From assembly GCA_036897625.1 (NCBI GenBank), contig JAYMTA010000101.1:1-41592 (forward strand): 41,592 nt of DNA, read 5' to 3'. Below, one piece after another: positions 9,901-20,500 of this stretch. The first letter of the stretch is position 1; every line of letters begins with the position of its first letter. The notes under the pieces are model-generated. The model was given only the letters and a program-made list of their open reading frames with translations, was not told the origin of the DNA and ran no database searches. Both the position numbers and the translations under genes were made by a program. The stretch is from Pelargonium cotyledonis (Eukaryota > Streptophyta > Magnoliopsida > Geraniales > Geraniaceae).

Positions 9901-12900
9901 CCCATGAACTGAAATATGGAAATTTCCAGCAACTCTTTGGACATCTAAAACCCCATAAACCTGTGGGTTCAAATATTGACCATTTAGTGCTGACAAAAAT
10001 TACAAGGCTGATGGATGAGCTCATAAGCATGATAAGCACTGGAAACTGTAAGGAGAGCATACCCGGCATCCTTCTCCATTAGCAAGTGCTTGCCTCACCT
10101 TCTTTATCAAATTTTCAGCATCTTGATCAAAGCCTTGTGTGTGAGGCTTTTGGTCTGCATCCCCATGATCTTTACCATGATCTGATTAAACTTTTTTATG
10201 AGATAAATCATTTTTATAAAGATAAGATTGAACAATTCAGCTTCTTCACCTCCAATTGTAGAACTATGGAGGAGTGCTTTAGTTCCCTAAATAAATGGCC
10301 CCAATGAAAATAATAATCCATTTGTTCAAAAATGAGTGTCTATTTTCCATTTTTTGCAAATAATAATTATAATAAGCATTAGTTAGTGTTGTATTCTTTC
10401 TTAGACACCCCTATGGCCCTATGTGCATTTAGTGTGACAAACGCAAGTACTTCTAACTAATCTATGTTAGGGTTAGGGATGTTAAGGTTAATCCTTACAT
10501 AACTGAATTCCTAAAAGGACACTCATTTTGGGTCAAAATTTGAATAAAAAGTGGATACTCATTCTAGGAATAATGTAGTGATACAAAGAACCAAATAATA
10601 TATACTATTGGAACCAACAATTATTAAAAATTGTAAGTGCCCCCAAAATCCATCATATAGTACTTATCAATAGGATTTCCACCTCATTTATCTTATATGA
10701 GAACAATAATGAATTTATTTTCTAGAATTTGCCTCCCTTCTCCAACCTATTTATTTGATGGATAAAGCTTCATTCCAGCAGATCAGTTACAAAGTGCAGA
10801 AGAAAAAGACTACAGCTGGATAAAACCAACTATGTGCTCGCACTAAAGCCAGCAGGAAACTACTTTTTGCCATGATAGTGCATGTCTCCAATTATTTTAA
10901 TCAAGAAATATAATTACAGTTCAACTGATGAAACCATTGTAAAAGACAAGCAGAAAACAGTATTGCTTATGTTTGGAGGAAATAATGAACTAAAAGTAAT
11001 ACCATGATTGTGACCTTCATGTTCCTTTTCCACAAGATCTGACAAATATTCAGTCCCAATGATATGCCCATAACTGTTCAGCCGGAGCTGCAAAAAATCT
11101 AATCAGGTTAGAGAGAGAGAGAGAGAGAGAGAGAGAAGTATGTAAAATATGTGATACCCTCTAGTCCATCTTGTTTCAAATGTTATCTATATAACCAAAC
11201 CAAATCAGCATGAAAGTAAGTATCATTTAAGAAAGAGAATTTCTTACTTTCCAAATGTTTGTATCAAGATCAACTTCATGCTTGCCTGACATATCAATTG
11301 CATCCACGCTTAATACTGAAAAAGGAACATGGGAAGTAATAGGAGAGAGAAACTATGAGCACCCGGGACTTGTTCAGGGCAAAAAATATAATAAAAAACA
11401 ATGAAATTTGATGTTACTTAAGGGGTTATAGTAGGAAAAAAGACTGCTAACCATCACAAGGCAAAGAAGGAAATGTCATATTTATGTGAATAGGTAGAGT
11501 TTCTCCACGTTTCAAATCAACCGACATCTGCAGAAGACATATCAGAGTCAGAAATTTACAAACTGAATACGTATGCTCATTCAATTTTTAGAAAGCCACA
11601 GGAAGTATGACTTATAGGTTAAACAGTTCTAGTATTTATTTTTTGTTTATATACTCCTATGGAGAGGCATGTATTACAATGACTGACTGTGATGTTTCCA
11701 TGAGTCTTGATCACCTATGTTCAGTATAAAATACAAACCTAAACGATCAAGTAATTGCTGGTGTAGTGTCATTGACCTTTTCAGACATTTTAACTCAGCG
11801 TGGAGGTGTGACTTGAGAGTTAAGAAGTTAAATTTGCCAGGATCAATGGGTCAACTCTATCCATAGCTCTCATTGTGATTGGTTGTGCTCCCAATAGGTG
11901 ATGGCTTCACTGTTTATTGTCTTTGGCATCCTAGGTCATTCAATGAGTTTCCTGTTTTTTAGAAGCCATAATGAAACTGAGCATCACCATGATCAGATTA
12001 ACTGAAGTTTAGTGATGATAAAAAAAAATTATTCTCTCATTTCTTCGAAGATTCAATGGATCTATTCAAACACCCCCAAGTTCGCTTCAAATGGCCCCAT
12101 TCAGTACTTGTTGCTATTTGGACACCCTAAAAGGCATTGCTTAAAAACAACCCATCTATGGTGATTTGTTGGTATTGAAAGGAAGTTTACTATAAGGTGA
12201 AAGAAAATTTACGAATGTATCTATTTACCAGGTAACATCTTCTCCAATGCTTTAAAATTTTGTCGCATGCTTCAAGGTATATATGCTTAGGTATGCATGC
12301 ATCTGATAGATCTAATTTTAAAAACCATCTAATTACAGTGAAAAAGAAAAGATAATAGTCATGTGAAGATGAACCTGATGAACTGTATATGTAGAAAGAT
12401 AATACTTCAGTTCGTGCAAGAACAAAGTCGCCATTATGATTAAACCAATCACGGAGACTGCAGCAACAAAATAAGCAAACATGAAACTGAGCACAGTTCA
12501 ATCAGCCAATTAAATATGACTATGAGGGAAAGGATGAAATTCCTAATACAAACTTTGTTCTACATATTGAAAATGTCTCATTTTTAACCAAAACTGACAG
12601 ATTGGGACAATGAGTTTACCAGCTGAGTTAGAGAGGCAGATTATATAATGGTTTAATTTAAATTGTGAGTTAAACAATATACGCATGGGTGCATGACATA
12701 AGTTGTATTCTTAAAGTCAGGTTTTAGTGCTGAAACAATCAACCTTCTCTTCTTAGAAGTTCCTCAGGAAAAAGGAAAGTAGAGAGAGGCGGGATTCGGT
12801 TTCATTGTCTTTAGCTTTCAAACAGTCAAAATGTACTACAGTTCTATTCAATATGGTTCTAACCTCCGAAGGTTTGGTTTCATTATTGCCCTGATTCTTT

Positions 12901-13402
12901 CTATTCTCTTCCCAAAAAACTAGTTCACATACTAAAAGAAAACCTCATCTCGAACAACCCAACTAAAAAATTACAAAGAGTTGGTTCTTATGAAGAGCTG
13001 AATGCATTAGTAACTATTATATGGAAAACAATATGTGCTACATTACATACAAACAAATACAAATAAAGTAATAAAAATAAACTTGTATCCCATACATGCC
13101 AATGGGATTTGATCAAAAGGCACATTTTTCAATGTTGCCAATGAAAATTTAGAGTTTTGAGGTAAGAAGTTAGAGCATTCCCAACAAGAGGTTTGCTAAT
13201 TGTGTCATCCAAATACATCCTTGCTGCTTAGTTCATGTTTACAGCCCTTGTTCCCATTCCAATTTCATACACCACTAACAAAGCCAGAAGAAAAAAAATT
13301 ACACAAGCCCTTACCGACTGCCCCGCTTTGTGTTTTCTGCATCAAGTGCTCCTCTGCACGAGGAAAAGCATCAAGGCTCCTTATAGCTTGTTTTACCCCC
13401 AT
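6910..13402 (-). CDS. Erv41/Erv46 (ERGIC)-family ER-Golgi cargo receptor
   Basis: The protein has 350 aa from 11 coding exons: 13315-13402, 12375-12457, 11452-11527, 11248-11315, 11003-11087, 10063-10181, 9877-9960, 9117-9263, 8026-8134, 7805-7924 and 6910-6983. All are GT-AG and in phase. The order is a short cytosolic N-terminus with LDAFPRAEEHL (ERGIC_N type), TM1 at about residues 28-45, a lumenal domain (GETLPIHINMTFPSLPCD, GCRVYGVLDVQRVAGNFH, HDLSFG-like DDLSFGPKYPGIHNPLDG), TM2 at about 308-326 and a short tail. Family members cycle between ER and Golgi in COPII/COPI vesicles as cargo or retrieval receptors. The lumenal Cys-pair insert (CxxC/CCxxC) of Erv46/ERGIC3 is absent; a His/Asp-rich stretch lies at about 124-143. 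It therefore looks closer to Erv41/ERGIC2 or to the C-terminal half of plant PDIL5-3/5-4, but with no thioredoxin domain. Introns carry several transposons. It is divergent from VPS53. Confidence 0.95.
8421..8629. mobile_element. Stowaway-type MITE (Tc1/mariner)
   Basis: The left end CTCCCTCCATCCCTAAAT and the reverse complement of the right end CTCCTTCCGTCCCAAAAT form the classic Stowaway inverted repeat. A TA target duplication flanks it (8419-8420 and 8630-8631). The element is 209 bp, non-coding, and lies in the intron between the eighth and ninth coding exons of the ERGIC-family gene. Confidence 0.93.
9351..9695 (-). mobile_element. TRIM (miniature LTR retrotransposon)
   Basis: Read on the minus strand: 5' LTR 9695-9561, starting TGTTCATGTATCCC and ending ACA; then directly the primer-binding site TGGTATCAAAGC (9560-9549, one mismatch to the usual initiator-Met tRNA site TGGTATCAGAGC); about 100 bp of non-coding internal DNA; a purine-rich tract (gagtgggag, about 9466-9459); and a 3' LTR 9458-9351, starting TGTTAATGTATCCC. 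The LTRs are roughly 75-80% alike by eye. The same five bases, gtttc, flank both ends (9346-9350 and 9696-9700), fitting a 5-bp target duplication. It has no coding capacity and sits in an intron of the ERGIC-family gene, in sense orientation. LTR divergence suggests an old insertion. Confidence 0.85.
10329..10529. mobile_element. Inverted-repeat element, possibly degraded Stowaway-like MITE
   Basis: AAAATGAGTGTC at 10329-10340 is perfectly inverted at 10518-10529 (GACACTCATTTT). The arms and the AT-rich spacer resemble mariner MITEs whose ends read ...AAAATGAGTGTCTATTTT. The outer CTCCCTCCGTCCC part is not recognisable, so boundaries are uncertain. It is in an intron of the ERGIC-family gene. 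Confidence 0.5.
11110..11136. repeat. AG microsatellite
   Basis: About 13 AG units lie in an intron of the ERGIC-family gene, 23 bp upstream (in gene orientation) of the exon starting at 11087. On the coding strand this is a CT tract leading towards the 3' splice site. Confidence 0.95.
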
Positions 13403-13761
13403 TTTCACCTCGTCCCCACCAGTAAAATGTGAAAAATAAACAACACCTGTAACCTGAATATCAATCAATTGCTCACTAACCCAACATTCAAGTTTTCAAA
13501 ACAATCAACTTCGAAACATATAAACATAAATAAGAAAAATTCAAAAATTTCCACAGCTTGAAGAGAGACAAAGACCTATTGGACATCAAAAAATTCGTTC
13601 TGATCCCCATCCGAAAAGCTACCAGTAACGAAATGGAGAATGAATCTCGATTGGTTGCAGTTGAATTGTGAACACACCGTAATAGAAATTATAAAAAAGA
13701 TGCATGTTTGGTTGAAAGGAAAACATATTACGGGAAAATCTAGAGAATGATTGGGACGTAC

Positions 13762-13850
13762 CTGAGGAAGGTGATCGCGTCTGGTAGATTCTGAATGAAT
13801 CGGGCGATACTTGTGGGGCTTAATGGAGGAGAGAGATGGCTTTGACGAGG
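13762..13850 (-). other. Likely 5' UTR exon of the ERGIC-family gene
   Basis: On the minus strand a good donor CCTCAG|GTACGT lies at 13762/13761. A good acceptor TTACAG precedes 13446, 44 bp upstream of the ATG at 13402. This gives a non-coding first exon and a 5' UTR intron of about 315 bp. The transcription start is not visible, so the upper limit is approximate. Confidence 0.5.
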
Positions 13851-14524
13851 AGCTCGAATTTGACGCCGTGTTACGAGTTATGTGTGGAGGAGACGAAGAG
13901 AAGTAATACAGTGCAGCGACCGCATTGTCTTGCCATGGGACGGAGACCTAAATCTGCTCTATATACCGTAGATTGGAATTATTTTTTAGTTCATATATTA
14001 AAAATAAAAGCTTACTTTTATTGGGCCGTCCGTCAATATTCAAAAAGCCCATAAAAGGTTGTGGAGAAGCCCAAATGGCCCAGCAACATTCCAATGCGAG
14101 TCTCAACTCGGACTAGTCAGACTCGTCCGCCATTAACGCTCTCCTTTTAGTTCCGTTGTTGGGATCAAATCAGACGGAGAAGACACCGACGGTAGCGAGT
14201 TCACTCGGCACTATTCCAGGCCCCCAGCAATGGGAACGAGTTGTTCGAAGTTTTGACTCAGTCCAAGAATCGGGGCCTCCTAGCAGGTTCGGATCTGAAT
14301 TATCAATGCGTGAACACTTGCACACACATCTCGACTGCTATTCTGTTTGGATGCGGAGAAACATGGCCCGGAAAAGGAAAATCAATGGCATGCGTTGTAT
14401 ATTTTCTTTGTTCCAGTGTTTTAGCTTAATGTAATGAAGCTTATGCCAAGAATTATGTGCTGTGTGATTTGTCAAAATAAGGTTTTGGAGACGAGCAATT
14501 GGAATTTTTTAGATTCGAGGAATA
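13850..14524. promoter_or_regulatory. Shared divergent promoter with site II (TGGGCY) motifs
   Basis: This is the region between the divergent ERGIC-family gene and VPS53. It holds four TGGGCC/TGGGCT motifs within 61 bp: TGGGCC 14022-14027, AGCCCA 14046-14051, AGCCCA 14068-14073 and GGCCCA 14077-14082. Site II elements are typical TCP-bound motifs of plant housekeeping promoters and work in either orientation. If VPS53 transcription starts near 14100, its 5' leader is about 400 nt and carries upstream ATGs, including frames 14156-14434 and 14434-14688; the latter overlaps the VPS53 start out of frame. A leader intron could remove them. Confidence 0.6.
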
Positions 14525-17500
14525 ATGGACAAGTCCAGCACTTTGGAGTACATCAACCAGATGTTTCCTACAGGTTCTTTTCTCTTTTCTTTCTTATGGT
14601 TAATGCTGATGTATCATGCATTGATTTATGTAAAAATGACCTGTATTTTTTCATTGAAATTTATCTGGTAATGTTTCTTTGCCCTTGATTTGTGCTTGAT
14701 CATTCAAGTAGGCGTGCAATTAAGTTGCTTTGGTTATATGTATGGAGGTTTTGCAATCATCTGAATCAATGTATTAGATATTAGTGACATTTTATAGTGC
14801 CTGAGGTTCGCAGATTGTGTTTATGTTGCTTGGGTGGCTAATTGATTTTAAGCCTTAGATAGTTAGATGAATATCCTTGCCAAATACTCCCTGATTAACT
14901 ATTTTTACATATCATATATTTGGCATCTGAGTCCAGTTCTTCACTAGGACTCTTTGTTTTATTTTTCTGACTTCAATTATCTAAGAAGTCAGTTTTGAGT
15001 TTATATACCTTAGACAAGTCTCGCAGCTTATTAAGTTGATGCAGTTCCTTCTTTGTTATGATAGATTTTATCTCTTATTCTGCAAAAAGAAAAAGGAATA
15101 TATATATCAGCTTAGCAGAAAATACAAATACTTGATGCTGCGATTTCGGCCGGGGAAACCATTACATACCTATAATAAGCTGTAATGTACTGTTGAATGG
15201 AAAATGTTATCATAATAAAAAAGACCACTCCTTTCATCCTTTGTAATAAGCTGCTTCCTTTTTTTGAAATGAGACTGTCACTTGTCAATGGAAAATGTTT
15301 ATGGTGCCAACAAAACCTTGGAGAAAAACTAGCTTGAGTAGAATATCAAGATGCTTTTTCTGTGGAACCAACAGAGATGCCATTTTGTAAGCCATGTTTT
15401 TTGTTAAGTGGCATTTGGGGAACTCTCTGATTTACCCATTCCAACCAATCCATTGTCCAAAGGTCGTGGTCAGCTTAGAGTTCATGTTATTAATACTGCT
15501 ATGATTTGCAAGATAAAAACTGCATCTTGTTTTTCTTATATGATCTTATTCTTGTTATTGTTAACATCCAGAGGCATCTTTATCTGGTGTTGAGCCACTT
15601 ATGCAAAAGATACAAAGTGAGATACGTCGTGTAGATGCTGGAATATTAGCAGCAGTTCGGCAACAGGTGATAAGCTTTTCTCGCTGATTTTTATTGATGT
15701 AGTTATTAAAAACTTTCAAGCACTATGACTTGATTATATTATCTTTGGGCTTAGTTGTGCGTAATATCGCTTGATAGGGTATGGATCTAACTCATTGGTG
15801 CATAAGATCCAGTGAATTAACAAAGTAAATTCCATCGGATGATCGGAAATGTGCAGAATATTTTAACTGGTAGACATTGCGGTCAATATGAAAACCAGGA
15901 TCTTCCTCCTACATATTGAACTCTGTGGATAAGATGAGCAATAAAATACCGATGATGAATATTAAATGGTCTTCCTTACGAATTTATGAGAGATCATTAA
16001 GAAGGACCATTAGCAACTTAGCATGACTTAGTATTATCGTGGATAAGAAGTGAAAGTCTTCGGTCTTGTTTTTGGACTGTGCAATGATATTGTATTCAGG
16101 ATGTTTGTACTATGCAGAGTTAGGCAATACAAGTCATACTTGTAAGTTGTAACTACAAATTATCTGCTCACTACAGAAAACTGATTACACTGCTATTGTA
16201 ATTTATCTTATGAGTATCTTTTTGTGGCCTCAGAGTAATTCAGGAACTAAAGCAAAGGAAGATCTTGCAGCTGCTACAGGTGCTGTGAAGGTCAGTTCAT
16301 TAAATATAAATATTTGAAAGTTGGCTCCATTTAAGTACTGGGACAGATTCATCTACAAAAAAGATGCCTTATGCATTGCATTTTTTATTTTATTTATTTT
16401 CTTAAAGTGTAATAAGCTTGCCACCACTCAACCAAAATTCTGGATTTATCCCTGATTAAATTTTGTGTTTTTCTTGCATGACTATTATTTTTGTTTGTTA
16501 TTATGAATTATTTTTGCTGAATATCCTATTTATTCTTGGAGTATTTAGTGTAGTTCATTTTGCATTCCTTTCGCTACAGGAACTCATGTATAAAATCCTA
16601 GAAATAAAGACCAAGGCTGAGCAAAGTGAAACGATGGTCCAAGAAATATGTCGTGACATTAAGAAGTTGGACTTTGCAAAAAAGCACATAACAACTACAA
16701 TTACTGCTCTGCATCGTCTTACCATGCTAGGTTAGTCTCTCTTCCCTTTTATGATTAGTTTTGATCTGGCTTCTTATGCTGGATTAACATTTCAGGGGTT
16801 GGATGAGCTTATAGTGTCTAGTTTCTAAGCAATATCGTAAAATAAACAATCAGTATCCCTATTTCAAAAGATTCGGGAACGGGAAGAAAATTATATATGC
16901 CTGGACAAAGCACCGGCTTACATGTTCCATGCAATTTGTTTTGCTTAAGACAAAGGGAAAAGATAGGAACTTTAAATGGGGTAGGGTGTGGAGATTACAA
17001 AGGAACCATTCCAAATCCAAGGTGACTTCAGAGTGGAGTTTTTTCCTAGTCGCACTCTCTGTTCTCATAATTTGAATCTTGCCATTATAAGGGAAAACCA
17101 GGAGTACTTGTCCCAACAATCAAATGAATGTTTGGACAGTTATTTAATTTATTGAAGGTGCATGTGTTTGTACTGAAGTTCTTACTTCAATACTTTCCCA
17201 TTCTATGTCAGTCTCTGCTGTTGAGCAACTTCAAGTAATGGCTTCAAAACGACAATATAAGGAAGCAGCTGCCCAGCTTGAGGTAGTTCTTGCCTATGAA
17301 AGTCTATGTAGTTTATATTTATTGGCTCTACTAGTCTACTTGCACAAATTGGCATGTGTGTGTGTAGAATAGCCTTGTTTTTAGTTTTTCTTCTTTTTTC
17401 CATTCTCTAACATTATTCTCTTTATCTCTAATTTTCCATAGAAAAGTATTGCTAAATATGGTATGTCTGCCTTTCAGGCTGTAAACCAGTTATGTAGTCA

Positions 17501-20500
17501 TTTTGAAGCCTACAGTGATATTCCAAAAATCACAGAGCTCAGGGAGAAATTTAAAAACATCAAACAAATATTGAAGTCGCATGTGTTCTCTGATTTCTCA
17601 AGGTATGTCATATTAGAAAGTTGATGCAGTTCTACTTGTCAAGAAATCCAGTTCTTAGGTAGTCCGTTAAATGGTACTTGATCCACTTGTTAACTGAATC
17701 AGTCATCATCACTCTCTGAAGCTTCTTTGCTCTGGTTTAATCTCAGCTTAGGTACTGGTAAGGAAACAGAAGAATCTAATTTACTTCAGCATTTATCTGA
17801 TGCTTGCTTAGTTGTTGATGCTTTGGAGCCATCTGTGAGGGAAGAGCTGGTAAATAATTTTTGCAGCAGGGAGCTTACTTCATATGAACAGATATTTGAA
17901 GGAGCTGGTTTGTTTTGACCTCCTCTTCTACAACATATTACTTTTGAACATGTGATTTTTTATGCCCATATTGTAATCTCAATGTTTTCTATCCTCAGAA
18001 TTAGCTAAGTTGGATAAAACAGAACGGAGATATGCATGGATCAAGCGTCGAATAAGAACAAATGAGGAAATCTGGAAAATCTTTCCTCTTTCATGGCATG
18101 TTCCTTATCGGCTCTGTATCCTGTTCTGTAAGAAAACCAGGTATATCATCTAATTTTCTTATTCCAAATTTTTTAACCTTGTCAAGTAATTAAATTGAAG
18201 TACTTTTGGGGTGTCTAACATTGTTGGTACTCATATCTTGTGCCATAGAAGTTTAATGAATCAAAAGCACTACAAATATGGGGTGTAACCTTAGAAAAAT
18301 ATAAGAAAATTGAACGCTATTGCCTTTGTTAAAAGCATCTACAACATCCTAAAAAGTACCCAAACATGGATTTGGTGACAGAACCATGGTGGTGTACGTA
18401 CATGTCCCTGGTTTTCAGTCACCTATTCAAGGAGTGACTTGATTTTTTGATAGAAAGCTCAAGATTAAAATATAAAACAAAATTTAGTCTGAGATCAAAA
18501 CTTAAAGTGACTAAAAATGCAATGACCAGGCTAAATTATTGACCTATGCATGGATCCATTGATGAGACATTTAGGCTTCCAGTTAGGATCTATCGGGAAG
18601 ATCCGACTTTTCATATTAAAATCCCTCCTGAACCTTCTGAAATTTTGTTCTTGTTCAGGAAACAGCTGGAACAGATCCTGGATAACCTGCAGGAAAAGGC
18701 AGATGTTGGGACACTATTGTTGGTAAGTCACATTTTTTTATCAATTTCACAGACAAATCCTAATATTACTATAATTTTTTCAATTTTGTTTATTTAGACT
18801 TGTAAAAGTGAGAACTTACATATATTTAAACTCCATTTTGTCTAAGTAATCCTAACTATTTGGATTTTGGTACGTGTATTTTATCACTATTTTATGTGCA
18901 GATGAAGATTATACAAGTTTAGTAGTGGTATCACCTTATATTTACGACGATGTTGATTATGGTTAATACCCCTTTGTTCTGCCTCTGTATTTTTGCTTGA
19001 TATATGGCACATATTGTTTCTTCTGACATTTTCCTTTCCTTTGTTCTGAGATATGTTATAGGCATTGCAAAGAACTCTTGAATTTGAAGATGAACTAGCA
19101 GAGAAATTTGGAGGAGGCACTCAAAATAGAGAGATCACTAATGACATTGAAGAGATTGGAAAGGGGGGAAATAATAGTAAAAGCGTATCAGATATTCGAA
19201 AGAAATATGAAAGAAAGCTTGCTGCGCATCAAGGGAATGAGACTGAGGTATGTAATCTTTATTGCGCAGAATAGCTGTGAAAACTTCCTGCAATGAAGAT
19301 GATCACTTAGTTAGCAACTCAGCATTCTTCATATTATTTTTGTTTTTGGCAGGAAAAGGATAACAACAGAGATTTGTCAGCACCTGGAGCTGGGGTATCT
19401 GATTTTCTATCTTTCATCTAGTCTACTGCTAGCATTAACAACACTATGTAGTTTGGTCATATGTTTGACATCTAAGTTTAAATGAGTTGCCCATCCCAAA
19501 TGCTAATCTATTGGGTGTCATACTACTTCTTTGTATGTGTCTATATATAATATTCTGCTTCAACCTTTTCATTTCTGCACTAACTAGAAATTAGACAGGT
19601 TTATTATTGTAAGCCAGCCACCTTTGTTCCTAGTTCATTATTATATTACTTCCGCTTTTCTTCATGCCTATACCAGTAAATTCTCAGCTGCAATGTATTT
19701 GATTGAGTCTGACAGAGTATTATCCTCTCTTGGTTTTGCACGTTTGATTTCAATCCTTACTGAAAGCATATGTAATATGACTGTTGTGTTTAAATCACTC
19801 TACAAAATAGAGAAATCTAGTGAGAGTAATCTAGGGTTGTTTTTTCTTTCCATATTCAACATTTTGCTAAGCCATCCCTGCCCTAGTGTATTGTAGTGCT
19901 AATCTTATGGGGCAGTTTTAAGTAGACTTGACCGTTCTCTACTTCTCTTGCTTTCAACTCTTGGCTTATAAGATAGCTCATAGGAATATGTGCTTTTTAA
20001 TTTGTCAGTTCAACTTCCATGGAATTATTTCATCCTGCTTTGAACCTCATTTGCAAGTATATGTTGAACTAGAAGAGAAGACACTAATGGAAAACCTGGA
20101 GAAGCTTATTCAGGTAGTTTGGGTCTATCACTCTTTACTACAAACATTGTACACTTTTCTCGTTTATATATTGTGTTGAATCTTAATTTTATCTGGTAGG
20201 AGGAAACATGGGATATTGAGGATGGAAGTCAAAATAATGTTTTATCCAGTAGCATGCAGGTAATCATTTATATATTTTTGTGTTTCCGTATATAGCCTAT
20301 ATGATGTATATTCCAGGAGCTTGGGTTGGTACCTGACGGTTTCTGTCTTGTAAACCTTTTTATGTTGTTGTTGTTGAATACATACCACCTTGTATTCCAG
20401 TTGGGAGAGGAGGGGTTGTGGAACCTCTGTGTGTGCCTTTGAAGTTTGGTTGTTGGATCATTGAATGGTGAACCCAGCATCACATTGAGGCTGTATTTTC

